Source: an uncultured Clostridia bacterium
GTDB lineage: Bacteria; Bacillota; Clostridia; Lachnospirales; CAG-274
Length of the DNA stretch: 64,000 bases
Reading direction: 5' to 3'
Assembly (NCBI GenBank): GCA_944384235.1
Contig: CALWSP010000001.1
Span: 124,001-188,000 of the forward strand
The notes beneath the pieces were generated by a model that was not told the DNA's origin, did no database searches, and saw only the letters and a program-made list of their open reading frames with translations. The position numbers were made by a program, and so were the translations under genes. Below, one piece after another: positions 57,233 through 64,000 of the stretch (position 1 is its first letter; each line of letters opens with the position of its first letter).

Positions 57233-58228
57233 ATGGAAAAGTTAATATCCATTGCAAGCAAAATGGCAATTTCTAGAAATAGAAATTGCCAAAATATTGA
57301 AAATGTTGATTCTATAAACGGAAAAAGCAAAGGCAAGTCTTTTATAGAAAATTTTATGAAATATATATTTACTATTTGTGGCTTTGTGGCTGTTGCCTCT
57401 GTTGCTGCAATAACTATATATATGATTATATCAGGTGTTCCTGCTATTTTTAAAGTTGGTTTAGGAGAAATGCTTTTTGGAACTGTTTGGGCACCAACTG
57501 CAAGCAACCCAAGTTTTGGTATAGCATATATAATTTTAACATCTATTATTGGTACACTATTTTCAATTATAATTGGTGTGCCTATTGGTTTATTAACTGC
57601 TGTTTTTTTATCAGAAGTTGCTTCAAAAAATGTTGCTAAATTTGTTAAACCAGCTGTTGAGCTTTTAGCAGGTATTCCATCTATTGTATACGGTATTTTA
57701 GGTTTATTAATTATTAACCCGTTAATGGGTAAAATTGAGGCTAGTTTATTTGCAAATTCTACAACACATATTATGAATGGTGGAGCAAATTTTATTTCTG
57801 CTATTTTAGTTTTGGCTATTATGATTTTACCTACTGTTATTAACAGCTCTGAAACAGCTTTAAGGGCTGTGCCTACACATATTAGACAAGCTAGTTTAGC
57901 TCTTGGAGCTACACCTACTCAAACTATTTTTAAAGTTACAATTCCAGCGGCTAAATCTGGAATAATAACAGCTATTGTGCTTGGTATAGGCAGGGCAGTT
58001 GGCGAGGCTATGGCAATTGTTTTAGTTTCTGGAAACGCTGTGAACATACCGTTACCATTTAATTCTGTAAGATTTTTAACTACTGGCATAGTTTCTGAAA
58101 TGAGTTATGCTTCAGGTTTACACAGAGAGGCTTTATTTACTATTGGCCTTGTTTTATTTATTTTTATTATGGCTATAAACATTATCATTAACAAGATTTT
58201 AAAAGGTGGTGGCAAAGTTGAAAGATAG
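57233..58228 (+). CDS. pstC: Phosphate ABC transporter permease PstC
   Basis: 331 residues. A cytoplasmic N-terminal tail of about 40 residues, then six membrane helices with the EAA-type loop (ALRAVPTHIRQASLALGATPTQTIFKVTIPAAKSGI). GAGGTGG before ATG. Forms the channel with PstA. Confidence 0.95.
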   Translation: MEKLISIASKMAISRNRNCQNIENVDSINGKSKGKSFIENFMKYIFTICGFVAVASVAAITIYMIISGVPAIFKVGLGEMLFGTVWAPTASNPSFGIAYIILTSIIGTLFSIIIGVPIGLLTAVFLSEVASKNVAKFVKPAVELLAGIPSIVYGILGLLIINPLMGKIEASLFANSTTHIMNGGANFISAILVLAIMILPTVINSSETALRAVPTHIRQASLALGATPTQTIFKVTIPAAKSGIITAIVLGIGRAVGEAMAIVLVSGNAVNIPLPFNSVRFLTTGIVSEMSYASGLHREALFTIGLVLFIFIMAINIIINKILKGGGKVER

Positions 58229-59072
58229 TATTTGCAAAAAGCAAGTGCGTGTTTTAGATGGTTTTTTAATTACATTAATTTATATATCTACCATTATTTC
58301 TGTTGGCATATTAATTGGAATTATTGGATATGTTGCATTTAGAGGGGTTAGCTCTATTAGCTGGGAGTTTTTATCAACAGTTACATCAGAGATAAGAGGA
58401 ACATTTGGTATATTAGGAAACATTGTAAACACACTATATATTATTGTTTTATCTTTATTAATTGCTACTCCTATTGGCATAGGTGCTGCTATTTATTTAA
58501 CTGAATATGCTAAGCCTGGAAAAATTGTTAGATTAATTGAATTTACAACTGAAACTTTAGCAGGAATTCCATCTATTATATATGGCCTTTTTGGTATGGC
58601 TTTTTTTGGAGTTAGTTTAAAGCTTGGCACATCTATTTTGTGTGGTTGTTTAACTCTTACTATTATGGTTTTACCACTTATTATTAGAACTACTCAAGAG
58701 TCTTTAAAGACTGTGCCTTTAGGATACAGAACAGGTGCTTTAGGAATTGGGGCGACAAAATGGTATATGATTAGAACTATTATTCTACCTAGTGCTATGC
58801 CTGGCATTGTAACTGCTATTATTTTAAGTGTTGGTAGAATTGTGGGAGAGTCAGCAGCTTTATTATTTACTGCTGGTGCTGGCTATTATTTACCAAGGCA
58901 TTTTTTCAACCATATTTTTAAATCAGGCGGAACTCTTACTATTCAAATGTATTTAAATATGGAGAGAGGAGATTTTAACAATGCCTTTGGTATTGCTTTT
59001 GTTCTTATTATTATTGTTTTTGTTATTAATATTTTTACTAAAGTTTTAACTAACAAAATGAGAAAAGGTTAA
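58218..59072 (+). CDS. pstA: Phosphate ABC transporter permease PstA
   Basis: 284 residues from TTG 58218, 8 nt after AAGGTGG; in-frame GTGs at 58206 and 58209 sit in that site. Six membrane helices, EAA loop SLKTVPLGYRTGALGIGATKWYMIRTIILPSAMPGI. Overlaps pstC by 11 bp. Confidence 0.94.
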   Translation: MKDSICKKQVRVLDGFLITLIYISTIISVGILIGIIGYVAFRGVSSISWEFLSTVTSEIRGTFGILGNIVNTLYIIVLSLLIATPIGIGAAIYLTEYAKPGKIVRLIEFTTETLAGIPSIIYGLFGMAFFGVSLKLGTSILCGCLTLTIMVLPLIIRTTQESLKTVPLGYRTGALGIGATKWYMIRTIILPSAMPGIVTAIILSVGRIVGESAALLFTAGAGYYLPRHFFNHIFKSGGTLTIQMYLNMERGDFNNAFGIAFVLIIIVFVINIFTKVLTNKMRKG

Positions 59073-59090
59073 ATTATTTTGAGGTGTATT

Positions 59091-59846
59091 ATGGAAAGTA
59101 AAATTAGTGTTTCAAATTTAAATTTATATTATGGCAACAACCACGCTTTAAAAAACGTTTGTATGGAAATTCCTCAAAAAGAGGTTACTGCATTTATTGG
59201 GCCATCTGGTTGTGGAAAGTCAACTTTTTTAAAGACTTTAAACAGAATGAACGACTTAGTTGACGGAGTTAGAATAGAAGGAAAAGTTATTATTGACGGG
59301 GAGGATATTTACTCAAGTGAAGTTGATACTACTTTACTTAGAAAAAAGGTTGGAATGGTTTTTCAACAGCCAAACCCGTTCCCTATGAGTATATATGACA
59401 ACATTGCGTATGGGCCTAGAATTCACGGAATTAAAAACAAGGCTCAACTTGATGAAATTGTTGAAACTTCTTTAAGAGGTGCTGCTATTTTTGACGAGGT
59501 TAAAGACAGATTGAAAAAGTCTGCCCTTGGGCTTTCTGGAGGACAGCAACAAAGGCTTTGTATAGCTAGAGCATTAGCTGTTAAACCAGAAATTTTATTG
59601 ATGGACGAGCCTACATCAGCTCTTGACCCTATCTCAACATTGAAAGTTGAAGAACTAATGGCTGAGCTTAAAAAGGACTACACTGTTGTTATTGTGACAC
59701 ACAATATGCAACAAGCTACTAGAATAGCAGACAACACAGCTTTCTTTTTAGTTGGAGAAATGGTTGAAATGGGGAAAACTGAGGCTTTATTTTCTAGGCC
59801 TTTAGACAAAAGGACAGAAGATTATATTACTGGCCGTTTTGGTTGA
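59091..59846 (+). CDS. pstB: Phosphate ABC transporter ATPase PstB
   Basis: 251 residues from ATG 59091, after GAGG (an in-frame upstream codon at 59079 precedes the site). Walker [10 protein letters not shown] (37-45), signature [15 protein letters not shown], Walker [14 protein letters not shown], switch His in [10 protein letters not shown]. Drives phosphate import. Confidence 0.97.
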   Translation: MESKISVSNLNLYYGNNHALKNVCMEIPQKEVTAFIGPSGCGKSTFLKTLNRMNDLVDGVRIEGKVIIDGEDIYSSEVDTTLLRKKVGMVFQQPNPFPMSIYDNIAYGPRIHGIKNKAQLDEIVETSLRGAAIFDEVKDRLKKSALGLSGGQQQRLCIARALAVKPEILLMDEPTSALDPISTLKVEELMAELKKDYTVVIVTHNMQQATRIADNTAFFLVGEMVEMGKTEALFSRPLDKRTEDYITGRFG

Positions 59847-59874
59847 TATTTATTAATATTTTAGGAGGTTATTT

Positions 59875-60534
59875 ATGCACAGAAAAACTTTTGAGGCTGC
59901 TCTTGAGGAGCTTAATTTGGAACTAATAAAAATGGGGGCTATTGTTGAAAAATCTATTAATTCAGCCATAGAAGCCTTAAAAAACAACGATGAAAAACTG
60001 GCAAGAGAAATTGTTGAACAAGATAGAGTTGTTGACGATATGGAAAAAGACATTGAGTCTAAGTGTCTTTCTCTTATTCTTAGGCAACAGCCAGTTGCTA
60101 GAGATTTAAGAGTTATATCAACAGCTTTAAAAATGGTTACAGATATGGAAAGAATAGGTGACCAGGCTGCTGACATTGCTGAGCTTGTTTTAGATTTTGG
60201 AAGCGAAATGAAGTACCATTCGTTAAAACATATTCCTGTTATGGCTGAGGTTGCAGTTTCTATGGTTCACGGGGCTATTGCTGCTTTTGTTAGCGGGGAT
60301 ATAGAGGCGGCAAAGGAAGTTATTAAAAAAGATGATTTAGTAGACGAGCTTTTTGAAAAAGTGAAAAAAGATGTTTCTAAAAACCTTCAATCAGACATTA
60401 ACAACTGTGATATGGACATTAATTTCCTTATGATTGCAAAGTACCTTGAAAGAATAGGCGACCACGCAGAAAACATTTGTGAGTGGATTGAGTTTTCAGA
60501 AACTGGCGATTATAAAAACGAAAGATTGTTATAA
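59875..60534 (+). CDS. phoU: Phosphate transport regulator PhoU
   Basis: 219 residues, two PhoU three-helix bundles with E/DxxxD metal motifs (MVTDMERIGDQAADIAEL and IAKYLERIGDHAENICEW). Links PstB to the PhoR/PhoB signal and restrains uptake at high phosphate. AGGAGG before ATG. Last gene of the operon. Confidence 0.96.
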   Translation: MHRKTFEAALEELNLELIKMGAIVEKSINSAIEALKNNDEKLAREIVEQDRVVDDMEKDIESKCLSLILRQQPVARDLRVISTALKMVTDMERIGDQAADIAELVLDFGSEMKYHSLKHIPVMAEVAVSMVHGAIAAFVSGDIEAAKEVIKKDDLVDELFEKVKKDVSKNLQSDINNCDMDINFLMIAKYLERIGDHAENICEWIEFSETGDYKNERLL

Positions 60535-60560
60535 AAAAAACTCCCATTTGGGAGTTTTTT
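60533..60560. terminator. Bidirectional terminator (phoU / GGDEF)
   Basis: AACTCCC/GGGAGTT stem flanked by A8 and T6. Confidence 0.92.
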
Positions 60561-62925
60561 AGTTTATAGTCCAATTATTTTTTCCGTTGTTTTTTGCTTC
60601 ATACATAGCTTTGTCTGAGCTATTGTATAGGGAAAGATAATTGTTATTTTGTTTGTTTACATAAGAAGCACCGATACTCATTGAAACATCAATGTCTTTA
60701 TATTTATTGAAAAGTTCTTTATGAGCGTTTCTAATTAGTTCATCTAACTTAGTTTTTAAAGAAGCTTCTGGAACAGGGTAGGTAATGAAAACTAAAAATT
60801 CATCGCCACCAAGCCTACAAACAATGTCTTCTTTTCTAAAGTAGGACTTTAAGTATTTAGCAAACTCAGTTAAGAACAAGTCACCTTCTTGATGGCCTAA
60901 AGTGTCGTTTATGCTTTTGAAGTTATCTATGTCAAACAAAAGCATAATGCCTTCAGATTTTACTTTTAATATGCTTGAAATAAGTTCTTCAGCAGCGTTT
61001 CTATTGTAGAGGTTTGTTAAACCATCTCTTTTAGCTTTATCTTCAAGATTTTTTCTTTGTCTTATTTCATCATCTGCATTTACAACCTTTCCTATTGCAT
61101 AAAGAGGGTTGTTTTTATCATCTCTTATTATTTTAACAGTTAGCTTATACCAAACATCAAGCATAATTTCTTGAGTGTCGTCAGTTTGGTTTTTAAGCAT
61201 TGTTGTTAAAAATTCGTATTTATTATCTTTAACGCAGTTTTTAATTTCATTTTCTCTATCAAATAATATTTTATTATTTTGTATTTTTAAAACATCGGTT
61301 TTGTAGTTGTATTCGAGGATACATTCTTCCATAAGGCCAAAAAGTTCATTTAGCCTTTTATGTTGCAAAGCTATTTCATTTAAAACTTGATTATGATTTC
61401 TTATATGTCTTAAATATAACAAAATTATTATAGTTAAGACAATAGGAAGGAAAACAAAACACTTTTTTAAATAAATTTTAAAATTTTCAGCAAATGTATA
61501 TTTAACAGGTGCATTTGAATTTTCATTTATTATATTTACTCTTGTTTGATTTGAAATTGAATTTATAAAGCCGTTATAAATTGGTAGAAGTTCTTTATAA
61601 GATTCATCAACTAAAACCATTGAGTATTGTATGTTTTCAGCATTGTTATAAATTATTGAAATGTTTTTATATATATCTTTTTTCTGTAAGTAATAGTTTA
61701 AAACAAGAGAATCTAAATTAGCAGACTGCACCTTATTTTTATTTATTAAGTTTAAAAAGTATAAATTATTATATACTGTTATTTCTGGAGCGTTTAAATC
61801 TGCATTATTATTTAATCTTGTTGTTTGTAGCAACTGGCTAGATAAAAACGGCAAAGTTAAAGTTAAATGGTTTTCATAGATTAAAGGAGAGTTAGTTGGC
61901 AAAGCAAGAATAAAACCAATTTTATTTTCTTTGTTTTGCAAAATGTCCTGAAGTTCGTTGTATGTATTAACTGGTACAATGTTATATTTTAAGCCAGTTG
62001 CCTGACTAAATTTATTAAGGTAGGACATTGCAACTCCTTTAAATTCATTTCCATCTTTATATTGAATTGGAGCGTTGCCATCTATCATAGCTATGTTGAT
62101 TGTTCCCATATCTTGAATTAGTTTTTTATTTTCTTCAGATATTTGGAAAGTTTCGTTTGAAGAAAAATATTTTTGGTACAATTGGTCTTGAAAATATAAA
62201 TTTGCCGAGTCTATGTTTGAAAGGGCTGTTGTTAAGCCTTGAACTATGTCAACATTACCTTTTGTTGTTGCAAAGTAGTATGGAGATGGAGAAAATTTTG
62301 TTATATTTTTTAAGCCATCTTCAAGACTAATGTCTTTTTGTATTATTGCATCAAGCTCGCCGTTACGAACAGCATCTAAAATTTCATAAGGTGAATTATA
62401 ATGTACAAGTTCATATTGGAAGCCATTTATTTTAGCGAACTCTTCAATTAAAGAAATTCGACTTTCAAGACCAGGACAATAGCCTATTCTAATTTTTTGC
62501 CAATGGGAAAAGTCGTTATATAGCCACCTATAATCACTTTCGTTAACTGCTATTGTGTAGTAGGAAGAACCATAGCTATAATTTGGGTAGTCAAAGATTT
62601 TTGCTAGAGCATCGTTATGGTTAATTGTTCCCATTAAATCTATTTCACCGTTTTTGAGCATTGTTAAGAGGGTATCTAACTGAGTGTTAATGTTCCCATC
62701 TACTTGAACATACTCATATTCCCAGTTTGTATATTTTTGTATTTCTTTTAAATAATCTGCCGTGTATCCAATTGGGTTGCCGTATTTATCAAAATCTGTA
62801 ATATTTTTTTGGATAGGATAGCCTACTTTTACAGTTTTTTTAGGCTTAGAATTAGCAAAGGCAAAAGAGTTAAAAAACACTATAAAAACAAGAGAAATTA
62901 AAATTAAAAAATTTATTTTCTTCAT
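60559..62925 (-). CDS. Diguanylate cyclase with two periplasmic-type solute-binding domains
   Basis: 788 residues. Signal peptide (to about residue 24), two SBP_bac_3-like amino-acid-binding domains (about 30-255 and 270-480), one TM helix (about 487-505), a linker with PAS-like features (about 520-620) and a C-terminal GGDEF domain with intact CRLGGDEF. The inhibitory site RKED lies exactly five residues before GGDEF, so product inhibition is likely. It should make cyclic di-GMP in response to an amino acid or similar small molecule. Monocistronic. Confidence 0.92.
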   Translation of the reverse strand: MKKINFLILISLVFIVFFNSFAFANSKPKKTVKVGYPIQKNITDFDKYGNPIGYTADYLKEIQKYTNWEYEYVQVDGNINTQLDTLLTMLKNGEIDLMGTINHNDALAKIFDYPNYSYGSSYYTIAVNESDYRWLYNDFSHWQKIRIGYCPGLESRISLIEEFAKINGFQYELVHYNSPYEILDAVRNGELDAIIQKDISLEDGLKNITKFSPSPYYFATTKGNVDIVQGLTTALSNIDSANLYFQDQLYQKYFSSNETFQISEENKKLIQDMGTINIAMIDGNAPIQYKDGNEFKGVAMSYLNKFSQATGLKYNIVPVNTYNELQDILQNKENKIGFILALPTNSPLIYENHLTLTLPFLSSQLLQTTRLNNNADLNAPEITVYNNLYFLNLINKNKVQSANLDSLVLNYYLQKKDIYKNISIIYNNAENIQYSMVLVDESYKELLPIYNGFINSISNQTRVNIINENSNAPVKYTFAENFKIYLKKCFVFLPIVLTIIILLYLRHIRNHNQVLNEIALQHKRLNELFGLMEECILEYNYKTDVLKIQNNKILFDRENEIKNCVKDNKYEFLTTMLKNQTDDTQEIMLDVWYKLTVKIIRDDKNNPLYAIGKVVNADDEIRQRKNLEDKAKRDGLTNLYNRNAAEELISSILKVKSEGIMLLFDIDNFKSINDTLGHQEGDLFLTEFAKYLKSYFRKEDIVCRLGGDEFLVFITYPVPEASLKTKLDELIRNAHKELFNKYKDIDVSMSIGASYVNKQNNNYLSLYNSSDKAMYEAKNNGKNNWTIN

Positions 62926-63175
62926 TATTAAAAACCTTTCTATTTATTTAATAAATATTAAGTGATAACAATTAAAATTGTATTGTTTTAAATATCTTTA
63001 CTTATTATAAAATAAAGGTGAAAAGAAAGTCAATAGTTAAATGTAAAAAAATAATAAATTTTACAAAATTTAAAAAAAAGCAGAAATTACCAAACAAAAA
63101 TTTGAATTATATATTGAAAAGTACGAAAATTTATGCTAAAATATTAAACAAAAGTTTTATAAAAAGGGTGTTAAA
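62926..63175. other. A/T-only intergenic region between divergent genes
   Basis: 250 bp with A/T homopolymer tracts; a TTGAAA (63114-63119) with a TATTAA-like -10 may serve dinB. I see no other structure or gene. Confidence 0.5.
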
Positions 63176-64000
63176 ATGGAAAAAATTATATTACATTCGG
63201 ATTTAAATAATTTTTATGCTTCTGTTGAATGTTTGGATAACCCGAAAATTGCAAATTTGCCAGTTGCAGTTAGTGGGGGAGAAAAAAACAGAAAGGGAGT
63301 TGTTCTAGCTAAAAATATGTTGGCGAAAAAATGTGGGGTTAAAACTGGCGACACTATTTACGAAGCAAGAAAGAAATGTTCTGAAATTATTTTTGTTGAG
63401 CCTAGGTTTGACAGGTACATTGAAGTGTCAAACTTAGTAAAGCAGGTATATTACGAATATACCAACCTTATTGAGCCTTTTGGTGTAGACGAGTGTTGGC
63501 TTGATGTGGGAGATAGTATAAAACTTTTTGGTTCTGGAGAAAATATAGCCAGTTTAATTAGAAAAAGAGTGAAAGAGGAGATTGGAATTACTGTATCTAT
63601 TGGTGTGTCATTTAACAAGGTTTTTGCAAAACTTGGCTCTGATATGAAAAAGCCTGATGCTATAACTATTATAGACAAAAACAATTTTAGGGAAAAGGTT
63701 TGGCCACTTCCAATTAGTGAGCTTTTATATGCTGGAAAGGCTACTGTGAAAAAGTTAAATAGAATGAATGTGTTTTCTATTGGAGATTTAGCAAAGGCTA
63801 ACAGTTACAACATTCAAAAAGTTCTAGGGAAAAACGGTTTAATGTTACAAAAGTATGCTCTTGGGTTAGATGATGAGATGGTTAAAGACATTGATTTTAA
63901 AAGAGAGGTAAAAAGTGTTGGAAACGGCACAACATTGCCATTTGATTTAACTAAAATTGACGATGTGAAAATTGTTCTTATGTTATTAAGCGAGAGTGTT
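63176..64000 (+). CDS. dinB: Y-family DNA polymerase (DinB/Pol IV), 3' end outside window
   Basis: 275 codons from ATG 63176 to the window end, no stop reached. Catalytic motifs: HSDLNNFYASVE (metal-binding Asp and steric gate region) and GVDECWLDV (catalytic Asp-Glu), followed by the thumb and start of the little finger. Error-prone translesion synthesis. The variant SDLNNFYASVE, with Asn in place of the usual Ala/Phe, is common in clostridial members. GGGTG before ATG is a weak site. Length against the family cannot be judged. Confidence 0.9.
   Translation, partial: MEKIILHSDLNNFYASVECLDNPKIANLPVAVSGGEKNRKGVVLAKNMLAKKCGVKTGDTIYEARKKCSEIIFVEPRFDRYIEVSNLVKQVYYEYTNLIEPFGVDECWLDVGDSIKLFGSGENIASLIRKRVKEEIGITVSIGVSFNKVFAKLGSDMKKPDAITIIDKNNFREKVWPLPISELLYAGKATVKKLNRMNVFSIGDLAKANSYNIQKVLGKNGLMLQKYALGLDDEMVKDIDFKREVKSVGNGTTLPFDLTKIDDVKIVLMLLSESV

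Noticed and set aside
63018..63206. Plus-strand Lys-rich 62-codon frame
   Set aside because: Lies in A/T-only DNA, overlaps the start of dinB in another frame and has no ribosome site.
1..64000. CRISPR array, tRNA, rRNA, insertion sequence or prophage
   Set aside because: No regularly spaced repeats, cloverleaf sequences, transposase or phage genes were seen in reading both strands.

Overview
The window is A+T-rich chromosomal DNA from a strictly anaerobic, spore-forming Firmicute of class Clostridia, probably Lachnospirales or a near relative. This rests on a complete spoIIIAA-AH operon, both dipicolinate synthase subunits, maturases for [FeFe] hydrogenase, a sodium-pumping biotin decarboxylase operon, strong AGGAGG-type ribosome binding sites and the base composition. 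No rRNA, tRNA, CRISPR array, prophage or insertion sequence is visible. Genes sit on both strands in short operons, most closed by clear hairpin-plus-T-tract terminators.

Layout. 1-6.1 kb: the 3' part of a very large surface protein (dockerin-like segment, FN3 domains, M60 zinc-metallopeptidase motif) followed by an S-layer-homology protein. 6.2-10.3 kb: a small unknown gene and two membrane c-di-GMP proteins (a GGDEF cyclase and a GGDEF-EAL protein with a degenerate GGDEF). 10.5-16.3 kb: cardiolipin synthase, a two-component system and a CNNM/CorC-type membrane protein with an unexplained leader. 16.5-23.7 kb: a secreted SH3-NlpC/P60 hydrolase, rdgB-yfcE-tex, a 51-residue DUF1540 gene, an M19 dipeptidase and an aminotransferase. 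23.8-26.7 kb: hydF, hydG and a TM1266-type regulator. 26.8-30.3 kb: two tandem HtrA proteases, an amidase and a small unknown gene. 30.6-35.1 kb: a purine-type permease, a NEAT-like surface protein behind iron-regulator-like operators, and a DEDD exonuclease. 35.1-41.1 kb: a LysR regulator divergent from a five-gene biotin-dependent decarboxylase/transcarboxylase operon. 41.2-46.2 kb: homoserine dehydrogenase, a hydrolase, a MATE exporter and DAHP synthase. 46.3-51.8 kb: a second SH3-NlpC/P60 hydrolase, dpaAB, topB and a cytoplasmic NlpC-like protein. 51.9-56.2 kb: spoIIIA operon. 56.3-60.5 kb: pstSCAB-phoU behind a Pho box. 60.6-62.9 kb: a solute-binding GGDEF protein. 63.2 kb to the end: the start of a Y-family DNA polymerase.

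The strongest regulatory discovery is upstream of DAHP synthase. A consensus promoter drives a 29-codon leader peptide containing two Tyr-Tyr-Tyr runs. It is followed by a 10-bp terminator hairpin, and an alternative antiterminator can be drawn base by base. This is ribosome-mediated attenuation in a group where aromatic amino acid genes are usually controlled by T-boxes or TRAP. Other regulation read from sequence: identical promoter-plus-tandem-hexamer (WalR-like) layouts on the two secreted NlpC/P60 genes, a CssR-like tandem octamer before htrA, an 11-bp-period Pho box before pstS, and DtxR-type operators with three consecutive hairpins before the NEAT-like gene. Two protein-level oddities are a SpoIIIAF reduced to its two membrane helices and a carboxyltransferase in the oad operon whose usual glycine-rich active-site motifs are replaced.
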